A stretch of 64,000 bases of DNA. Source: Negadavirga shengliensis (GTDB taxonomy: Bacteria > Bacteroidota > Bacteroidia > Cytophagales > Cyclobacteriaceae). The notes beneath the pieces were generated by a model. The model had not been told where the DNA came from. It saw only the letters and a list, made by a program, of their open reading frames with translations, and made no database searches. The position numbers were made by a program, and so were the translations under genes. The stretch is from the NCBI RefSeq assembly GCF_042652345.1, contig NZ_JBHSJJ010000014.1:102278-166277 (forward strand), given 5' to 3'. Positions 53,627 through 63,383 of the stretch are shown piece by piece (within the stretch, counting starts at the first letter, position 1; every line of letters starts with the position of its first letter).

Positions 53627-54742
53627 ATGAAAAGGATATTGATAATTGGAGGAGCCGGTTTTATAGGCTCCCACCTCACAGATGAATTGATCAGGGAAGG
53701 TTATGCTGTAAGGATACTCGATAACTTATCTCCTCAGGTTCACGAAGGCGGTAAACTTCCATCTTATTTGAATAAAAATACAGAATTCTTTTACGGGGAC
53801 GTAAGGGATCCTATTGTCCTGAAACGGGTCCTGAAAGGAGTTGACGCCGTGTTCCATCTTGCCGCCAAAGTAGGGGTGGGCCAGAGCATGTATCAAATCA
53901 GGAGTTATACCGAAACCAACAACCTCGGAACCGCGACTTTGTTGGAGGCATTGGTGGATCATCCTGTACAAAAACTGATCGTGGCCTCCAGCATGAGCAT
54001 TTATGGTGAAGGTCTGTATCTTGATTCCAAATCCGGAAATACGCTTGACAATTGCCGACGTGATCTTTCGGCGCTTAAAGAGGGGATTTGGGATATCCAT
54101 GACCACACCGGCTCCTTGCTGGAACCGCTTCCTGTTAATGAAGAAAAAAAACCTAACCTTTCTTCTGTGTATGCACTTTCCAAATATGATCAGGAAAGGC
54201 TATGCATGATGGTGGGTGAAGCTTATAATATCCCCACTACGGCTTTGCGGTTTTTTAACGTATACGGAACCAGGCAATCTCTTTCCAATCCTTATACAGG
54301 CGTGCTGGCTATTTTTGCTTCAAGACTGCTTAATGACCATCCCCCCCTCATTTTTGAAGACGGGCTTCAGCTCCGGGATTTTGTACATGTAAAGGATGTC
54401 GCCAGAGCCTGCCTACTTTCCCTGGAAAGCGAAAGTGTAAACGGAGAAGCCATTAATATAGGGAGTGGTCAAAAATATACGGTTCGGTATATAGCCGACA
54501 CGCTTGCCAAAATAATGGATAAGACTTCCGTAGGCTATCAACTTACCGCCACATACAGGAAGGGGGATATCAGGCATTGTTTTGCTGACATCTCTAAAGC
54601 CGCCGGGCTTCTTGGTTATTCTCCGCAAATTTCACTCGAAGATGGACTGCAAGAACTATCAGAATGGTTGCGGACACAACTGGCTATAGACAGGGTCAAT
54701 ATGGCCAAAGAAGAATTGGAGCTTAGGGGACTTACGCTTTGA
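53627..54742 (+). CDS. NAD-dependent sugar-nucleotide epimerase/dehydratase
   Basis: A 371-residue extended SDR with GGAGFIGSH (8-16), SSMSIYGEG carrying the catalytic serine, YALSK as the YxxxK pair and FFNVYGTRQ in the sugar-binding region. It resembles UDP-glucose 4-epimerase-like enzymes but with an insert around 140-170 (RRDLSALKEGIWDIHDH) containing several charged residues. The nucleotide sugar cannot be deduced. It follows the SDR by 12 bp and precedes the glycosidase-epimerase fusion by 43 bp. Confidence 0.9.
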   Translation: MKRILIIGGAGFIGSHLTDELIREGYAVRILDNLSPQVHEGGKLPSYLNKNTEFFYGDVRDPIVLKRVLKGVDAVFHLAAKVGVGQSMYQIRSYTETNNLGTATLLEALVDHPVQKLIVASSMSIYGEGLYLDSKSGNTLDNCRRDLSALKEGIWDIHDHTGSLLEPLPVNEEKKPNLSSVYALSKYDQERLCMMVGEAYNIPTTALRFFNVYGTRQSLSNPYTGVLAIFASRLLNDHPPLIFEDGLQLRDFVHVKDVARACLLSLESESVNGEAINIGSGQKYTVRYIADTLAKIMDKTSVGYQLTATYRKGDIRHCFADISKAAGLLGYSPQISLEDGLQELSEWLRTQLAIDRVNMAKEELELRGLTL

Positions 54743-54785
54743 GAGTACCAATTATCTTACATGAACCCTTTATAATGAATTCGCC

Positions 54786-56834
54786 ATGAAACCAACAAAA
54801 AACCACAACTTAAAAGAACCTACCATCGGAATTCTTGAATGGTTCAGGATTGGGGAATATGACCACGTTGAAAAAACCCTTGAGGATCTAAAAACACTGG
54901 GAATAAGCCACCTAAGAACAGGGATTTCCTGGGCGGATTGGCATATTGGAGCGTCCGACTGGTATGATTGGCTGTTTGATAGACTCAAAAACCAAGTCGA
55001 TTTGTTGCCGTGTTTTCTATACACTCCACCGTCAATCGCCGAGGTCCCAAAAACCTCGTCTCCTCCACAATCCCTTAAATCCTATCCGGATTTCATCGAT
55101 GTCATGATCAGCCGTTATGGAGACTGTTTTGAATGGGTAGAGCTGTGGAATGAACCCAATAACCGGCTGGAATATGATTTCACCCTGGATACCTCCTGGG
55201 AAAAATTCTCTTCCATGATTAACATGGCCGCTTATTGGTCCAAGCACAGGGGTAAAAAAACCTTGCTGGGCGGAATGAGTCCTATCGATCCAAATTGGCT
55301 GCAACTGATGTTTGACAAAGGCGCCATGAAATACATTGATGCGATAGGCCTGCATGCTTTCCCTGATGTATTTGACCAACAATGGCTGGGATGGGATTAT
55401 AATCTGGAGCAGGTGAAGGAAGTTTTGAAAAAAAATAACGCCGATAAGACCCAGATTTGGATATCTGAAACCGGATTTTCCACCTGGCAGCATGATGAAA
55501 TGAAACAGTTGGAAGAATATAAAAAAATAAAATCCCTTGATAAAAATGAAGTAAGCAGGGTTTATTGGTACAGCTTGTACGATCTAGACCCCGCGCAGTC
55601 TACCATCGGTGGATTCCATTTGGATGAAAGAGAATATTTCTTCGGCTTGAAAAAATTGGACGGGTCGGGCAAACTGCTTTACAAAATTCTGGAAGAGAGT
55701 AAATCCACCCGCCGGTTAAAGCATCAGGAATATTTAAAGAAATCCTACTACGTGAATCACCTCAAACCTTATGTCATGATAACCGGAGGCGCAGGATTTA
55801 TAGGAACCAATTTAGCAGCCCGACTGGTCAAAGAAGGCAAGAAGGTGATGATATATGACAACCTTTCACGGCCGAATGTCCTTCATAACCTGCGATGGTT
55901 AAATGACAATTTCGGAGATAAGCTACTCATCCAAATAGCCGATATAAAAGAAACCAGGACCCTGGAAACTTCCGTGGCAGGCGCCACGGAAATCTATCAC
56001 CTGTCGGCGCAGGTTGCGGTGACATCCTCTTTAACGGACCCTGGTCATGATTTTGAAGTCAACCTGCAGGGCACTTTCCAGCTTCTGGAAGCCATAAGAA
56101 AATCCGGGAATAATCCTCCCCTGTTGTTTACTTCCACCAATAAGGTATATGGGAATCTCGAAGACATAGAGCTCATCGAACTTGAAAAGCGGTATGTCCC
56201 TGTGAATGATAACTTGAATTCGGGTATAAGCGAACAGAGGGCTTTGGATCTTTACAGTCCCTATGGCTGTTCAAAAGGCGCCGCGGATCAATATATCCTG
56301 GATTATAGCCGCTCATTTGGGCTGCAAACCGTGGTTTTTAGAATGAGCTGTATCTATGGACCACACCAGTTCGGCACGGAGGACCAAGGTTGGGTGGCCC
56401 ATTTTCTTATCCGGTGCCTGCAGGGAAAACCCATTACCATTTATGGAAATGGAAAACAAGTCAGAGACATTCTGTTTGTTGAAGACCTCATAGAAGCCAT
56501 GTGTCTCGCCACCGGGCACATCGATAAAATTGCAGGGGAAGTATTCAATATGGGCGGAGGAGCAGCTAATATGGCCAGTTTAATAGAGGTGTTGGATTAC
56601 GCATCCTTATTGGTCCCTTCCCTGCCCCAAATCCGTTTTGAACCCAAACGTCTTGGAGATCAGGATTATTATGTTTCAGATATTGGTAAGTTCAACGATA
56701 AAACAGGATGGAAGCCCAGCTACTCTATCCACAAGGGTATGAACGAACTGTATTCCTGGCTTATCCACCATCCCACACCGCTGAACCTGCCTTTTTCGCC
56801 CAATGGAATTTATAAAAAACCCACTGCCGTATGA
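54786..56834 (+). CDS. Fusion of a clan GH-A glycosidase domain with a CDP-tyvelose-type epimerase
   Basis: 682 residues in two parts. Residues about 12-315 are a (beta/alpha)8 glycosidase-like domain of clan GH-A (closest in appearance to GH39/xylosidase-like proteins), with both catalytic glutamates: E123 in LWNEPNN and E228 in WISETGFS. There is no signal peptide, so it acts in the cytoplasm. Residues about 328-665 are an extended SDR with GGAGFIGT (334-341), the YGCSK pair and IYGPHQFGTEDQGWVAHF, a signature of CDP-paratose 2-epimerase (tyvelose epimerase) relatives. The stop overlaps the next start by 4 bp. Fusion of an apparently active hydrolase with a nucleotide-sugar epimerase is unusual. 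Confidence 0.85.
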   Translation: MKPTKNHNLKEPTIGILEWFRIGEYDHVEKTLEDLKTLGISHLRTGISWADWHIGASDWYDWLFDRLKNQVDLLPCFLYTPPSIAEVPKTSSPPQSLKSYPDFIDVMISRYGDCFEWVELWNEPNNRLEYDFTLDTSWEKFSSMINMAAYWSKHRGKKTLLGGMSPIDPNWLQLMFDKGAMKYIDAIGLHAFPDVFDQQWLGWDYNLEQVKEVLKKNNADKTQIWISETGFSTWQHDEMKQLEEYKKIKSLDKNEVSRVYWYSLYDLDPAQSTIGGFHLDEREYFFGLKKLDGSGKLLYKILEESKSTRRLKHQEYLKKSYYVNHLKPYVMITGGAGFIGTNLAARLVKEGKKVMIYDNLSRPNVLHNLRWLNDNFGDKLLIQIADIKETRTLETSVAGATEIYHLSAQVAVTSSLTDPGHDFEVNLQGTFQLLEAIRKSGNNPPLLFTSTNKVYGNLEDIELIELEKRYVPVNDNLNSGISEQRALDLYSPYGCSKGAADQYILDYSRSFGLQTVVFRMSCIYGPHQFGTEDQGWVAHFLIRCLQGKPITIYGNGKQVRDILFVEDLIEAMCLATGHIDKIAGEVFNMGGGAANMASLIEVLDYASLLVPSLPQIRFEPKRLGDQDYYVSDIGKFNDKTGWKPSYSIHKGMNELYSWLIHHPTPLNLPFSPNGIYKKPTAV

Positions 56835-57844
56835 ATCAGCTTAAAACATCCACCGGAAAAACAGAAGGGCTGACCAAGGACCCCGCGTTAATGGAAAGTG
56901 CGGTGATAAAATCCCCGGGAAATATCCATCTGGAAAAATATGTAATCCCCCCTCCTTTGGAAAACCAATTGATCCTTCAGATGGAAGGATGCGGAATCTG
57001 TGCATCCAGTCTCCCCGTGTGGCAAGGAAGAGAATGGTTCTCCTATCCCCTAAACCCCGGGGAACCGGGTCACGAAGGCTGGGGGACTGTGGTAGAAGCA
57101 GGAAAAAAAATAACTCACTTTCGTCCCGGGGACCGCGTGGCTACATTAAGTACCCGGGCCCTTTCCACCCATGTCCTTACCGATGCGGAAAATGTAATTA
57201 AGCTGCCCCCTTTTCTTTTGGGCAAACATTTCCCGGGTGAACCTCTCGGCTGCACCATGAACGTCTTCAAAAGAAGCAGGATAAAAAAGGGGGACACTGT
57301 TGCCGTAGTGGGTGCCGGTTTTTTGGGTTTAATGTTAATACAACTGGCAAAAGCCCAGGGAGCGGGAGTGATCGCTGTCTCCCGCCGCAGATTTTCGTTG
57401 GATATGGCCACAGCTTATGGCGCGGATGGAGTGATCCTCATGGACGACCAAACAGCAATCATCGACCAGGTCAATATGATGACAGAGAAACGCCTTTGTG
57501 ATTGTGTGATAGAGGTCACTGGCAAGGAATGGCCGTTAAACCTCGCCATAGAACTGACCAAAACCAGGGGCAGGCTGATCGTAGCCGGGTTTCATCAGGA
57601 CGGGATGCGCCGGATCAACATGCAGCTTCTTAACTGGAGAGGTATTGATATGATCAATGCTCATGAAAGAGAGCAACATGTATATATTCAGGGCATAAAT
57701 GAGGCCATACAGGCCATTTCGGAAAACCGGTTAAACCCATTCCCGCTGTTTACCCACAGCTACGATCGCTATCACCTGACAGAGGCTTTCCACGACCTGG
57801 AAGGCAGGCCGGATGGTTTTGTGAAAGGCATTGTTACTTTTTGA
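56831..57844 (+). CDS. Medium-chain (zinc-type) alcohol dehydrogenase family protein
   Basis: A 337-residue MDR protein with GCGICASSLPVWQG (catalytic-zinc cysteine region, about 55-68), PGHEGWG, and a Rossmann fold at VVGAGFLGLMLIQLAKAQGA (about 159-178). The structural-zinc four-cysteine loop is missing, as in the sorbitol/threonine-dehydrogenase-like or bacteriochlorophyllide-dehydrogenase-like branches. It starts within the last codon of the upstream fusion gene (ATGA overlap), indicating translational coupling. Probably oxidises a sugar alcohol or hydroxyl in the cluster pathway. Confidence 0.87.
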   Translation: MNQLKTSTGKTEGLTKDPALMESAVIKSPGNIHLEKYVIPPPLENQLILQMEGCGICASSLPVWQGREWFSYPLNPGEPGHEGWGTVVEAGKKITHFRPGDRVATLSTRALSTHVLTDAENVIKLPPFLLGKHFPGEPLGCTMNVFKRSRIKKGDTVAVVGAGFLGLMLIQLAKAQGAGVIAVSRRRFSLDMATAYGADGVILMDDQTAIIDQVNMMTEKRLCDCVIEVTGKEWPLNLAIELTKTRGRLIVAGFHQDGMRRINMQLLNWRGIDMINAHEREQHVYIQGINEAIQAISENRLNPFPLFTHSYDRYHLTEAFHDLEGRPDGFVKGIVTF

Positions 57845-57854
57845 CTTCCTGGCG

Positions 57855-58865
57855 ATGAAAAAACCGCAGAGAAAAACGAGGCTAGGGTTCATAGGCGTGG
57901 GTTGGATAGGCCTTAACCGCCTCAAAGCCGTTTCGGATTCCGGAATGGCCGAGATATGCCAGATTTGTGAGCCATCGGAAATAAATGCAAAAGCAGCCCT
58001 ACAGGCATGCACCAACGGCGCCCGGATCCGTTCCGAAGATGAAATAATAAACGATCCTGAGATAGACGGGGTGGTCATTGCCACGCCCAGTGCCTTGCAT
58101 GCCCGCCAAGCTATCAATGCGCTGGAAGCAGGTAAAGCGGTCTTCTGTCAGAAGCCACTTGGCTGTACATCCACGGACGTTCAAAAAATCCTGGATGCTG
58201 CCAAAGATCACGACAAACTTCTGGAAGTCGATTTCTCCTATCGCCACTGCCAGGCCTTCCGGTATCTTATGGACACCGTAAAATCCGGGAATCTGGGAGA
58301 AATATTCGCCGTGGATTTGGTATTTCACAATGCCTATGGTCCTGACAAAAACTGGTATTATGATACCGGCCTCTCAGGCGGAGGGTGCGTGATGGATCTT
58401 GGAATCCATTTGCTCGATATGGCTTTTCATTGTTTAAGTTTTCCGGAAATCATTGACGTACAAAGTGACCTTTTTCATCAGGGCAGACGCCTCGCGAAAA
58501 ACAAGGCCCACAATCAACCGGAAGATTATGCCCATGTTTGTCTACAATCCCCCGGCACTTCATTTAACCTGCAATGCTCATGGAACCTTCATGCCGGAAA
58601 AGATGCCATTATCAAGGCTGTTTTTTATGGAACCAAAGGAGGCGCAGCCTTTAAGAATTCAGGTGGCTCTTTTTATGAATTTAGGGCAGAAAAGTATGAG
58701 GGGACAAAAAGCCGGTATATCGATACGCCGGATGATGACTGGGGAGGCAGAGCCGGTATAAAATGGCTGCAAAAACTTCATGAAGGCCGCGGCTACGATC
58801 CACAGGTTTCAAAGGAAATCCTTTCTATAACCAAAACCATTGATCGCATATATGGAAGAGGATAA
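57855..58865 (+). CDS. Gfo/Idh/MocA family oxidoreductase
   Basis: A 336-residue NAD(P)-dependent oxidoreductase: N-terminal Rossmann domain with GFIGVGWIGLNRL, the conserved lysine in FCQKPLG (the EKP motif, here QKP), and a C-terminal beta-sheet domain with GGGCVMDLGIHLLDMAF. Members act on sugars, inositols and nucleotide sugars. Start ATG at 57855, 10 bp after the previous stop. Its stop overlaps the following glycosyltransferase gene by 14 bp. Confidence 0.9.
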   Translation: MKKPQRKTRLGFIGVGWIGLNRLKAVSDSGMAEICQICEPSEINAKAALQACTNGARIRSEDEIINDPEIDGVVIATPSALHARQAINALEAGKAVFCQKPLGCTSTDVQKILDAAKDHDKLLEVDFSYRHCQAFRYLMDTVKSGNLGEIFAVDLVFHNAYGPDKNWYYDTGLSGGGCVMDLGIHLLDMAFHCLSFPEIIDVQSDLFHQGRRLAKNKAHNQPEDYAHVCLQSPGTSFNLQCSWNLHAGKDAIIKAVFYGTKGGAAFKNSGGSFYEFRAEKYEGTKSRYIDTPDDDWGGRAGIKWLQKLHEGRGYDPQVSKEILSITKTIDRIYGRG

Positions 58866-59958
58866 ACTCAAAATACTGATGACCGCTGACACCCTGGGCG
58901 GCGTATGGAATTATGCCCTGACGTTGAGTAAGTGCCTGGCTCCCTATAATGTGGAGATCCACCTAGCCACCCTTGGAAGAACACTTTCTGACAAACAAAA
59001 AGCAGAAGTTAAAAAAGTGTCCAATGTCATCATTTATGAAAGTAGTTTTAAGTTAGAGTGGATGCCTTTGCCATGGGAGGATGTGGAACTTGCCAAAACA
59101 TGGCTCATTGATCTGTATAAAGAAATACAACCTGACCTTATCCATTTTAATAATTTTGGCCAGGTATTACACCGATGGGACTGCCCCATTGTCACCGTGT
59201 TTCATTCGTGTGTAATGACCTGGTGGAAAGCCGTGTACGGGCATGAGCCTGAAGCGCTCCAATGGAAAACATACAGGCAGAAGGTGGAAGAAGCGTTGAG
59301 TCTTTCCAATATGGTCATAGCCCCAAGCTATGCTATTCTGCAGCAAGCAAAAACAGTATACAACATCTACAGTCCGTCAATGGTAATCCCCCACGGCACA
59401 GAGGAGTTGGATTTTCCCTATTTGCCCAAAGAACCGCTGATTTTTTGTGCCGCAAGGCTGTGGGATGAAAGCAAAAATATCAGGGCCCTGGACAAAATCG
59501 CCCCCTATATCGACTGGCCCATTTATGTGGCAGGTGATCTCAACGATCCCGTTACCGGAAAAACCTTCACGGCCGATAATATCCATTTATTAGGAAACAT
59601 AGAAAGAAACGAACTGGCAGCCTGGCTTCAAAAAGCCATCATCTACACACAACCCTCTCTTTATGAACCTTTTGGATTAGGCGTATTGGAAGCAGCGAGC
59701 CATGGTTGCACCCTGATTCTTCAGAACCAGCCCACTTTTCGGGAGCTATGGAATGATGCAGCTTGCTTCGTGGATTTTAAAAATCCGGAAGAGGCAATCG
59801 CCAAATTCAATCAGATCATCAATAATGGATTGGTGCTGCAAAACCTATCTTTTAAAGCCAAAAAACGGTCAAAGCTATACAATGTTCTCCAAATGGCGGA
59901 AAAGTATATTTCCCTTTATCATTATCTTATTAAATCACATAAACCTTTAACATCATGA
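58852..59958 (+). CDS. GT4-like (GT-B fold) glycosyltransferase
   Basis: A 368-residue glycosyltransferase with GT-B architecture. The N-terminal half starts TADTLGGVWNYALTLSKCL (glycine-rich acceptor loop), and the C-terminal half has PSLYEPFGLGVLEAASHGC, the E-x7-E donor-site motif of GT4 enzymes. No membrane helix, so probably cytoplasmic and acting on a soluble or lipid-linked acceptor. Start taken at ATG 58852; a TTG at 58840 is the alternative. Its stop overlaps the next ATG by 4 bp. Confidence 0.9.
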   Translation: MEEDKLKILMTADTLGGVWNYALTLSKCLAPYNVEIHLATLGRTLSDKQKAEVKKVSNVIIYESSFKLEWMPLPWEDVELAKTWLIDLYKEIQPDLIHFNNFGQVLHRWDCPIVTVFHSCVMTWWKAVYGHEPEALQWKTYRQKVEEALSLSNMVIAPSYAILQQAKTVYNIYSPSMVIPHGTEELDFPYLPKEPLIFCAARLWDESKNIRALDKIAPYIDWPIYVAGDLNDPVTGKTFTADNIHLLGNIERNELAAWLQKAIIYTQPSLYEPFGLGVLEAASHGCTLILQNQPTFRELWNDAACFVDFKNPEEAIAKFNQIINNGLVLQNLSFKAKKRSKLYNVLQMAEKYISLYHYLIKSHKPLTS

Positions 59959-61067
59959 AGATTACCATGTTTTATCATTCCCTGTTCTCCGATTGGAACC
60001 ACGGAAATGCCCATTTCTTAAGAGGTGTTGTTGATGAACTCCATGCGAAAAATCACGAAGTCACCGTCTATGAACCCTACAACGGATGGAGTCTCAGAAA
60101 TATGTTGTTGGACCATGGCATGCAAACCATTCATCAATTTCAGGAGTACTATCCCAATTTGAAGGGCGCCTTTTATGACGACGACAACCGCGATGAAATA
60201 GAATTCATCGTTGAGGATTCGGATCTGGTCATCGTCCACGAATGGAATGCTCCCCACCTGATTAAAATCCTCGGAAGAATAAAAAGAAAACACGGATTCC
60301 TCCTCTTATTTCATGATACACATCACCGCGCCATCTCAAAACCGAAGGAGATGGAACAGTTCGACTTTTCGGATTTTGACGGCGCACTCGTCTTTGGCAA
60401 AGTTCTAAAATCGTTATACGACGAAAAAAATTGGTTTCCCAACGTCTGGATTTGGCACGAGGCCGCTGATGTAAAACGCTTCAAACCCTATCCCAAAGCC
60501 GAAAAAGAAGGGGACCTGGTTTGGATAGGAAACTGGGGTGACAAGGAAAGAGAAGACGAACTGATGGAATTTCTCATCCGGCCTGTAAAAGAATTAGGGG
60601 TTAAAGCAAAAGTATATGGTGTAAGGTATCCCGACCATGCCTTAAGGGAATTGAAAGCCGCGGGCATCGCTTATGGAGGGTGGTTACCGAATTACAAAGT
60701 GCCCGAGACGCTTGCCAAATACAAAGTCACTTTACACATCCCCCGGAAACCTTATGTACAACTGCTTCACGGCATTCCTACCATCCGCCCGTTCGAAGCC
60801 ATGGCCTGTGGAATACCGCTTATCTGTTCTCCCTGGCACGATACAGAAGCATTGTTTCAGAAAGGTAAAGATTACCTTCCCGCCACTGATGGGGAGAAAA
60901 TGAGAGAGCATATACAGGATTTGCTGGAGGACCATTCCAAAGCGGATGCTCTTTCTTTACACGCCAATAATACGATTCTGGACAGACACACCTGTTCGCA
61001 CAGGGTCGGGCAATTGGAAACCATAGTCTCGCAACTGAGGCTGCAACAATCCATACCTATTAATTAA
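59955..61067 (+). CDS. CgeB-like glycosyltransferase (first of three)
   Basis: A 370-residue protein of the CgeB-like GT-B group. The N-terminal loop HSLFSDWNHGNAHFLRGVV corresponds to the S..W.NG.A..YR loop of the next two proteins; the C-terminal donor site is RPFEAMACGIPLICSPW (about 276-292). CgeB relatives are annotated as spore or coat glycosylation proteins, but in non-sporulating bacteria their acceptors are unknown. Starts in the stop codon of the previous gene (ATGA). Confidence 0.85.
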   Translation: MKITMFYHSLFSDWNHGNAHFLRGVVDELHAKNHEVTVYEPYNGWSLRNMLLDHGMQTIHQFQEYYPNLKGAFYDDDNRDEIEFIVEDSDLVIVHEWNAPHLIKILGRIKRKHGFLLLFHDTHHRAISKPKEMEQFDFSDFDGALVFGKVLKSLYDEKNWFPNVWIWHEAADVKRFKPYPKAEKEGDLVWIGNWGDKEREDELMEFLIRPVKELGVKAKVYGVRYPDHALRELKAAGIAYGGWLPNYKVPETLAKYKVTLHIPRKPYVQLLHGIPTIRPFEAMACGIPLICSPWHDTEALFQKGKDYLPATDGEKMREHIQDLLEDHSKADALSLHANNTILDRHTCSHRVGQLETIVSQLRLQQSIPIN

Positions 61068-61082
61068 ACCGCATCATTAATT

Positions 61083-62201
61083 ATGAAAACATTAAAAAAA
61101 AAGATAGCCTTCTTCGGATCAAGCATCGTCTCCGCCTATTGGAACGGTGCGGCGACCTATTATCGGGGAATGATCAGAGCGCTCGCCGAATTAGGGTATA
61201 CCACCACTTTTTATGAACCCTTAATCCTCGACCGGCAACGGCACAGGGATATCGCTGACCCGGGTTGGTGCAAGGTGGTTATCTACGAATCGACGCTGCC
61301 AGCACTGGATAAATGTCTGGAAGAGGCGGCTTCCGCCGATATTATTGTCAAAGCCAGCGGCGTGGGTGTATTTGATGATTATTTGGAAAAATCTGTCCCA
61401 TCGCTCAAAAACGAAAACAACCTCATCATCTTCTGGGATGTGGATGCACCTGCCACACTTGACAGGCTACACCGAAATGATACGGATCCCTTCCACGATC
61501 AAATTCCCAAATTTGATCTGGTTTTGACCTATGGAGGCGGGGATCCGGTAACACAAGCCTATCATGAGCAAGGGGCTTCTTTGTGTTTCCCTGTTTATAA
61601 TGCTTTGGATACATCGACCCACTTTCCCGTGGCCCGCAAGAAAGCGTTCTCGGCGGATCTCGCCTTTCTTGGGAACCGGCTTCCGGATAGGGAAAAAAGG
61701 GTAAGGGACTATTTTCTGGATGTAGCCAAAAGGACGCCTCAAAAGACATTTTTGCTCGGGGGAAGCGGCTGGCATGACTTAAATTTTCCGGAAAACGTCA
61801 CCTACAAAGGTCACGTCTATACACGCGACCATAATGCCTTTTACTGTAGTCCTCTGGCAGTTCTGAATATCAGCAGAGACAGCATGGCTACTTATGGGTT
61901 TTCACCGGCCACCCGTGTCTTCGAGGCAGCCGGTGCCGGAGCCTGTATCATTACGGACCAATGGCCCGGAATAGAAACCTTTTTTGAACCGGAAAAGGAA
62001 ATCTTAGTCGCCGATAGCGGAAAAGAGGTGGAAAAAATACTGCTTGGCCTCACCAAGGAAAAAGCAAAAAAAATCGGTGAGGCAGCCTTTGAAAAAGTAC
62101 GTAAAATACATACCTATTCCCACAGGGCGAAGTTTCTTCATCAACTGTTTATAGAATACGGGGCAAAAAAGGAAGGACAGGATATTTTAAAAATCAATTG
62201 A
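61083..62201 (+). CDS. CgeB-like glycosyltransferase (second of three)
   Basis: A 372-residue GT-B protein. The N-terminal loop is SSIVSAYWNGAATYYRGMIRA and the donor-site region RVFEAAGAGACIITDQWPG (about 280-298). DADAP-like FWDVDAPATLDRL around residue 120 is shared with the following paralogue (FYDIDTPVTLARL). It lies 15 bp downstream of the first CgeB-like gene. No secretion signal. Probably adds a sugar to the product started by the preceding transferases. Confidence 0.85.
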   Translation: MKTLKKKIAFFGSSIVSAYWNGAATYYRGMIRALAELGYTTTFYEPLILDRQRHRDIADPGWCKVVIYESTLPALDKCLEEAASADIIVKASGVGVFDDYLEKSVPSLKNENNLIIFWDVDAPATLDRLHRNDTDPFHDQIPKFDLVLTYGGGDPVTQAYHEQGASLCFPVYNALDTSTHFPVARKKAFSADLAFLGNRLPDREKRVRDYFLDVAKRTPQKTFLLGGSGWHDLNFPENVTYKGHVYTRDHNAFYCSPLAVLNISRDSMATYGFSPATRVFEAAGAGACIITDQWPGIETFFEPEKEILVADSGKEVEKILLGLTKEKAKKIGEAAFEKVRKIHTYSHRAKFLHQLFIEYGAKKEGQDILKIN

Positions 62202-62275
62202 AATACCACCATGAGAATAATATCAGGAAAAGAACTTTCCTGTTCCATATGACCACTGATAAATAAACTGCCACC

Positions 62276-63340
62276 ATGAAAATCGTAATTATCGGGCTTT
62301 CCATTACCTCCTCCTGGGGAAACGGACATGCCACTACCTACCGTTCGCTGGTAAAAGCCCTTACCAGTTTAGGGCATTCCGTTTTATTTTTGGAGTTCAA
62401 CACCCCTTTCTATGCCGCCAACCGCGACCTGCCCCATCCTTCGTTTTGCGAACTGGGTGTCTACGATTCATTTAAATCTTTACAATCTGACTTTTCTTCC
62501 AATGTGCAAAATGCGGATTTGGTAATAGTCGGCTCTTATGTCCACGATGGAATCCAGGTGGGCGAATGGGTACAGCGTCTGGCACAGGGAGTCGTGGCAT
62601 TCTATGACATCGATACGCCGGTGACCCTGGCCCGGCTAAAATCCGGTAACTGCGATTACCTCTCCCCGGCGCTAATCCCAAAATACGATCTCTATCTTTC
62701 CTTTTCCGGGGGTCCTATTCTGGATGAATTGGAAGATAAATGGAAGTCACCCAATGCCAAACCGCTTTACTGCTCAGTTGATATTGACATGTACTATCCG
62801 CTGAGCCTGGAAAAAAAATGGCTCATGGGCTATATGGGCACATACAGTCCGGACCGGCAGCCGCCCCTTGATAAACTGCTTATAAAGCCGGCTGAAACAT
62901 TACCGGCCAGCAAATTTGTGGTGGCGGGACCCAAATTCCCTTCGGAAGTGGATTTTCCGGCAAATGTGGAGACGATCGAACACCTGCCACCCCACCGGCA
63001 CTGTGAATTCTATAACTCCCAGAGGTTCACTTTGAACCTCACCAGATCAGATATGATTGCAGCGGGTTATTCTCCCAGCGTGAGATTATTTGAGGCAGCA
63101 GCGTGCGGGACACCTGTGATTTCGGACACCTGGAATGGTTTGGATTCTTTTTTCACGCCAAACCAGGAGATATTGTTGGTGGAGGATACGGAGGATATAC
63201 TTGTCTATCTTCAAGACCTTTTACCGGAAGAAGCCGTGAAAATCGGAAAAAATGCAAGGAAAAAAATCCTTAAGCACCACACTTCACAAATCAGGGCTTC
63301 AGAATTGGTTCTTTATACAAAAGAAATAATAAATCGATAA
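62276..63340 (+). CDS. CgeB-like glycosyltransferase (third of three)
   Basis: A 354-residue paralogue of the preceding gene, with LSITSSWGNGHATTYRSLVK at the N-terminus, FYDIDTPVTLARL (about 111), NLTRSDMIAAGYSPSVRLFE and the donor-site AACGTPVISDTWNGLDSFF. The pair clearly arose by duplication but has diverged widely. A 74-bp gap separates it from the previous gene, the longest within this run, so an internal promoter is possible. Confidence 0.85.
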   Translation: MKIVIIGLSITSSWGNGHATTYRSLVKALTSLGHSVLFLEFNTPFYAANRDLPHPSFCELGVYDSFKSLQSDFSSNVQNADLVIVGSYVHDGIQVGEWVQRLAQGVVAFYDIDTPVTLARLKSGNCDYLSPALIPKYDLYLSFSGGPILDELEDKWKSPNAKPLYCSVDIDMYYPLSLEKKWLMGYMGTYSPDRQPPLDKLLIKPAETLPASKFVVAGPKFPSEVDFPANVETIEHLPPHRHCEFYNSQRFTLNLTRSDMIAAGYSPSVRLFEAAACGTPVISDTWNGLDSFFTPNQEILLVEDTEDILVYLQDLLPEEAVKIGKNARKKILKHHTSQIRASELVLYTKEIINR

Positions 63341-63383
63341 CAGCAAACGTCACGTATTCTGAATAAACCATAATTAAGTTCCA

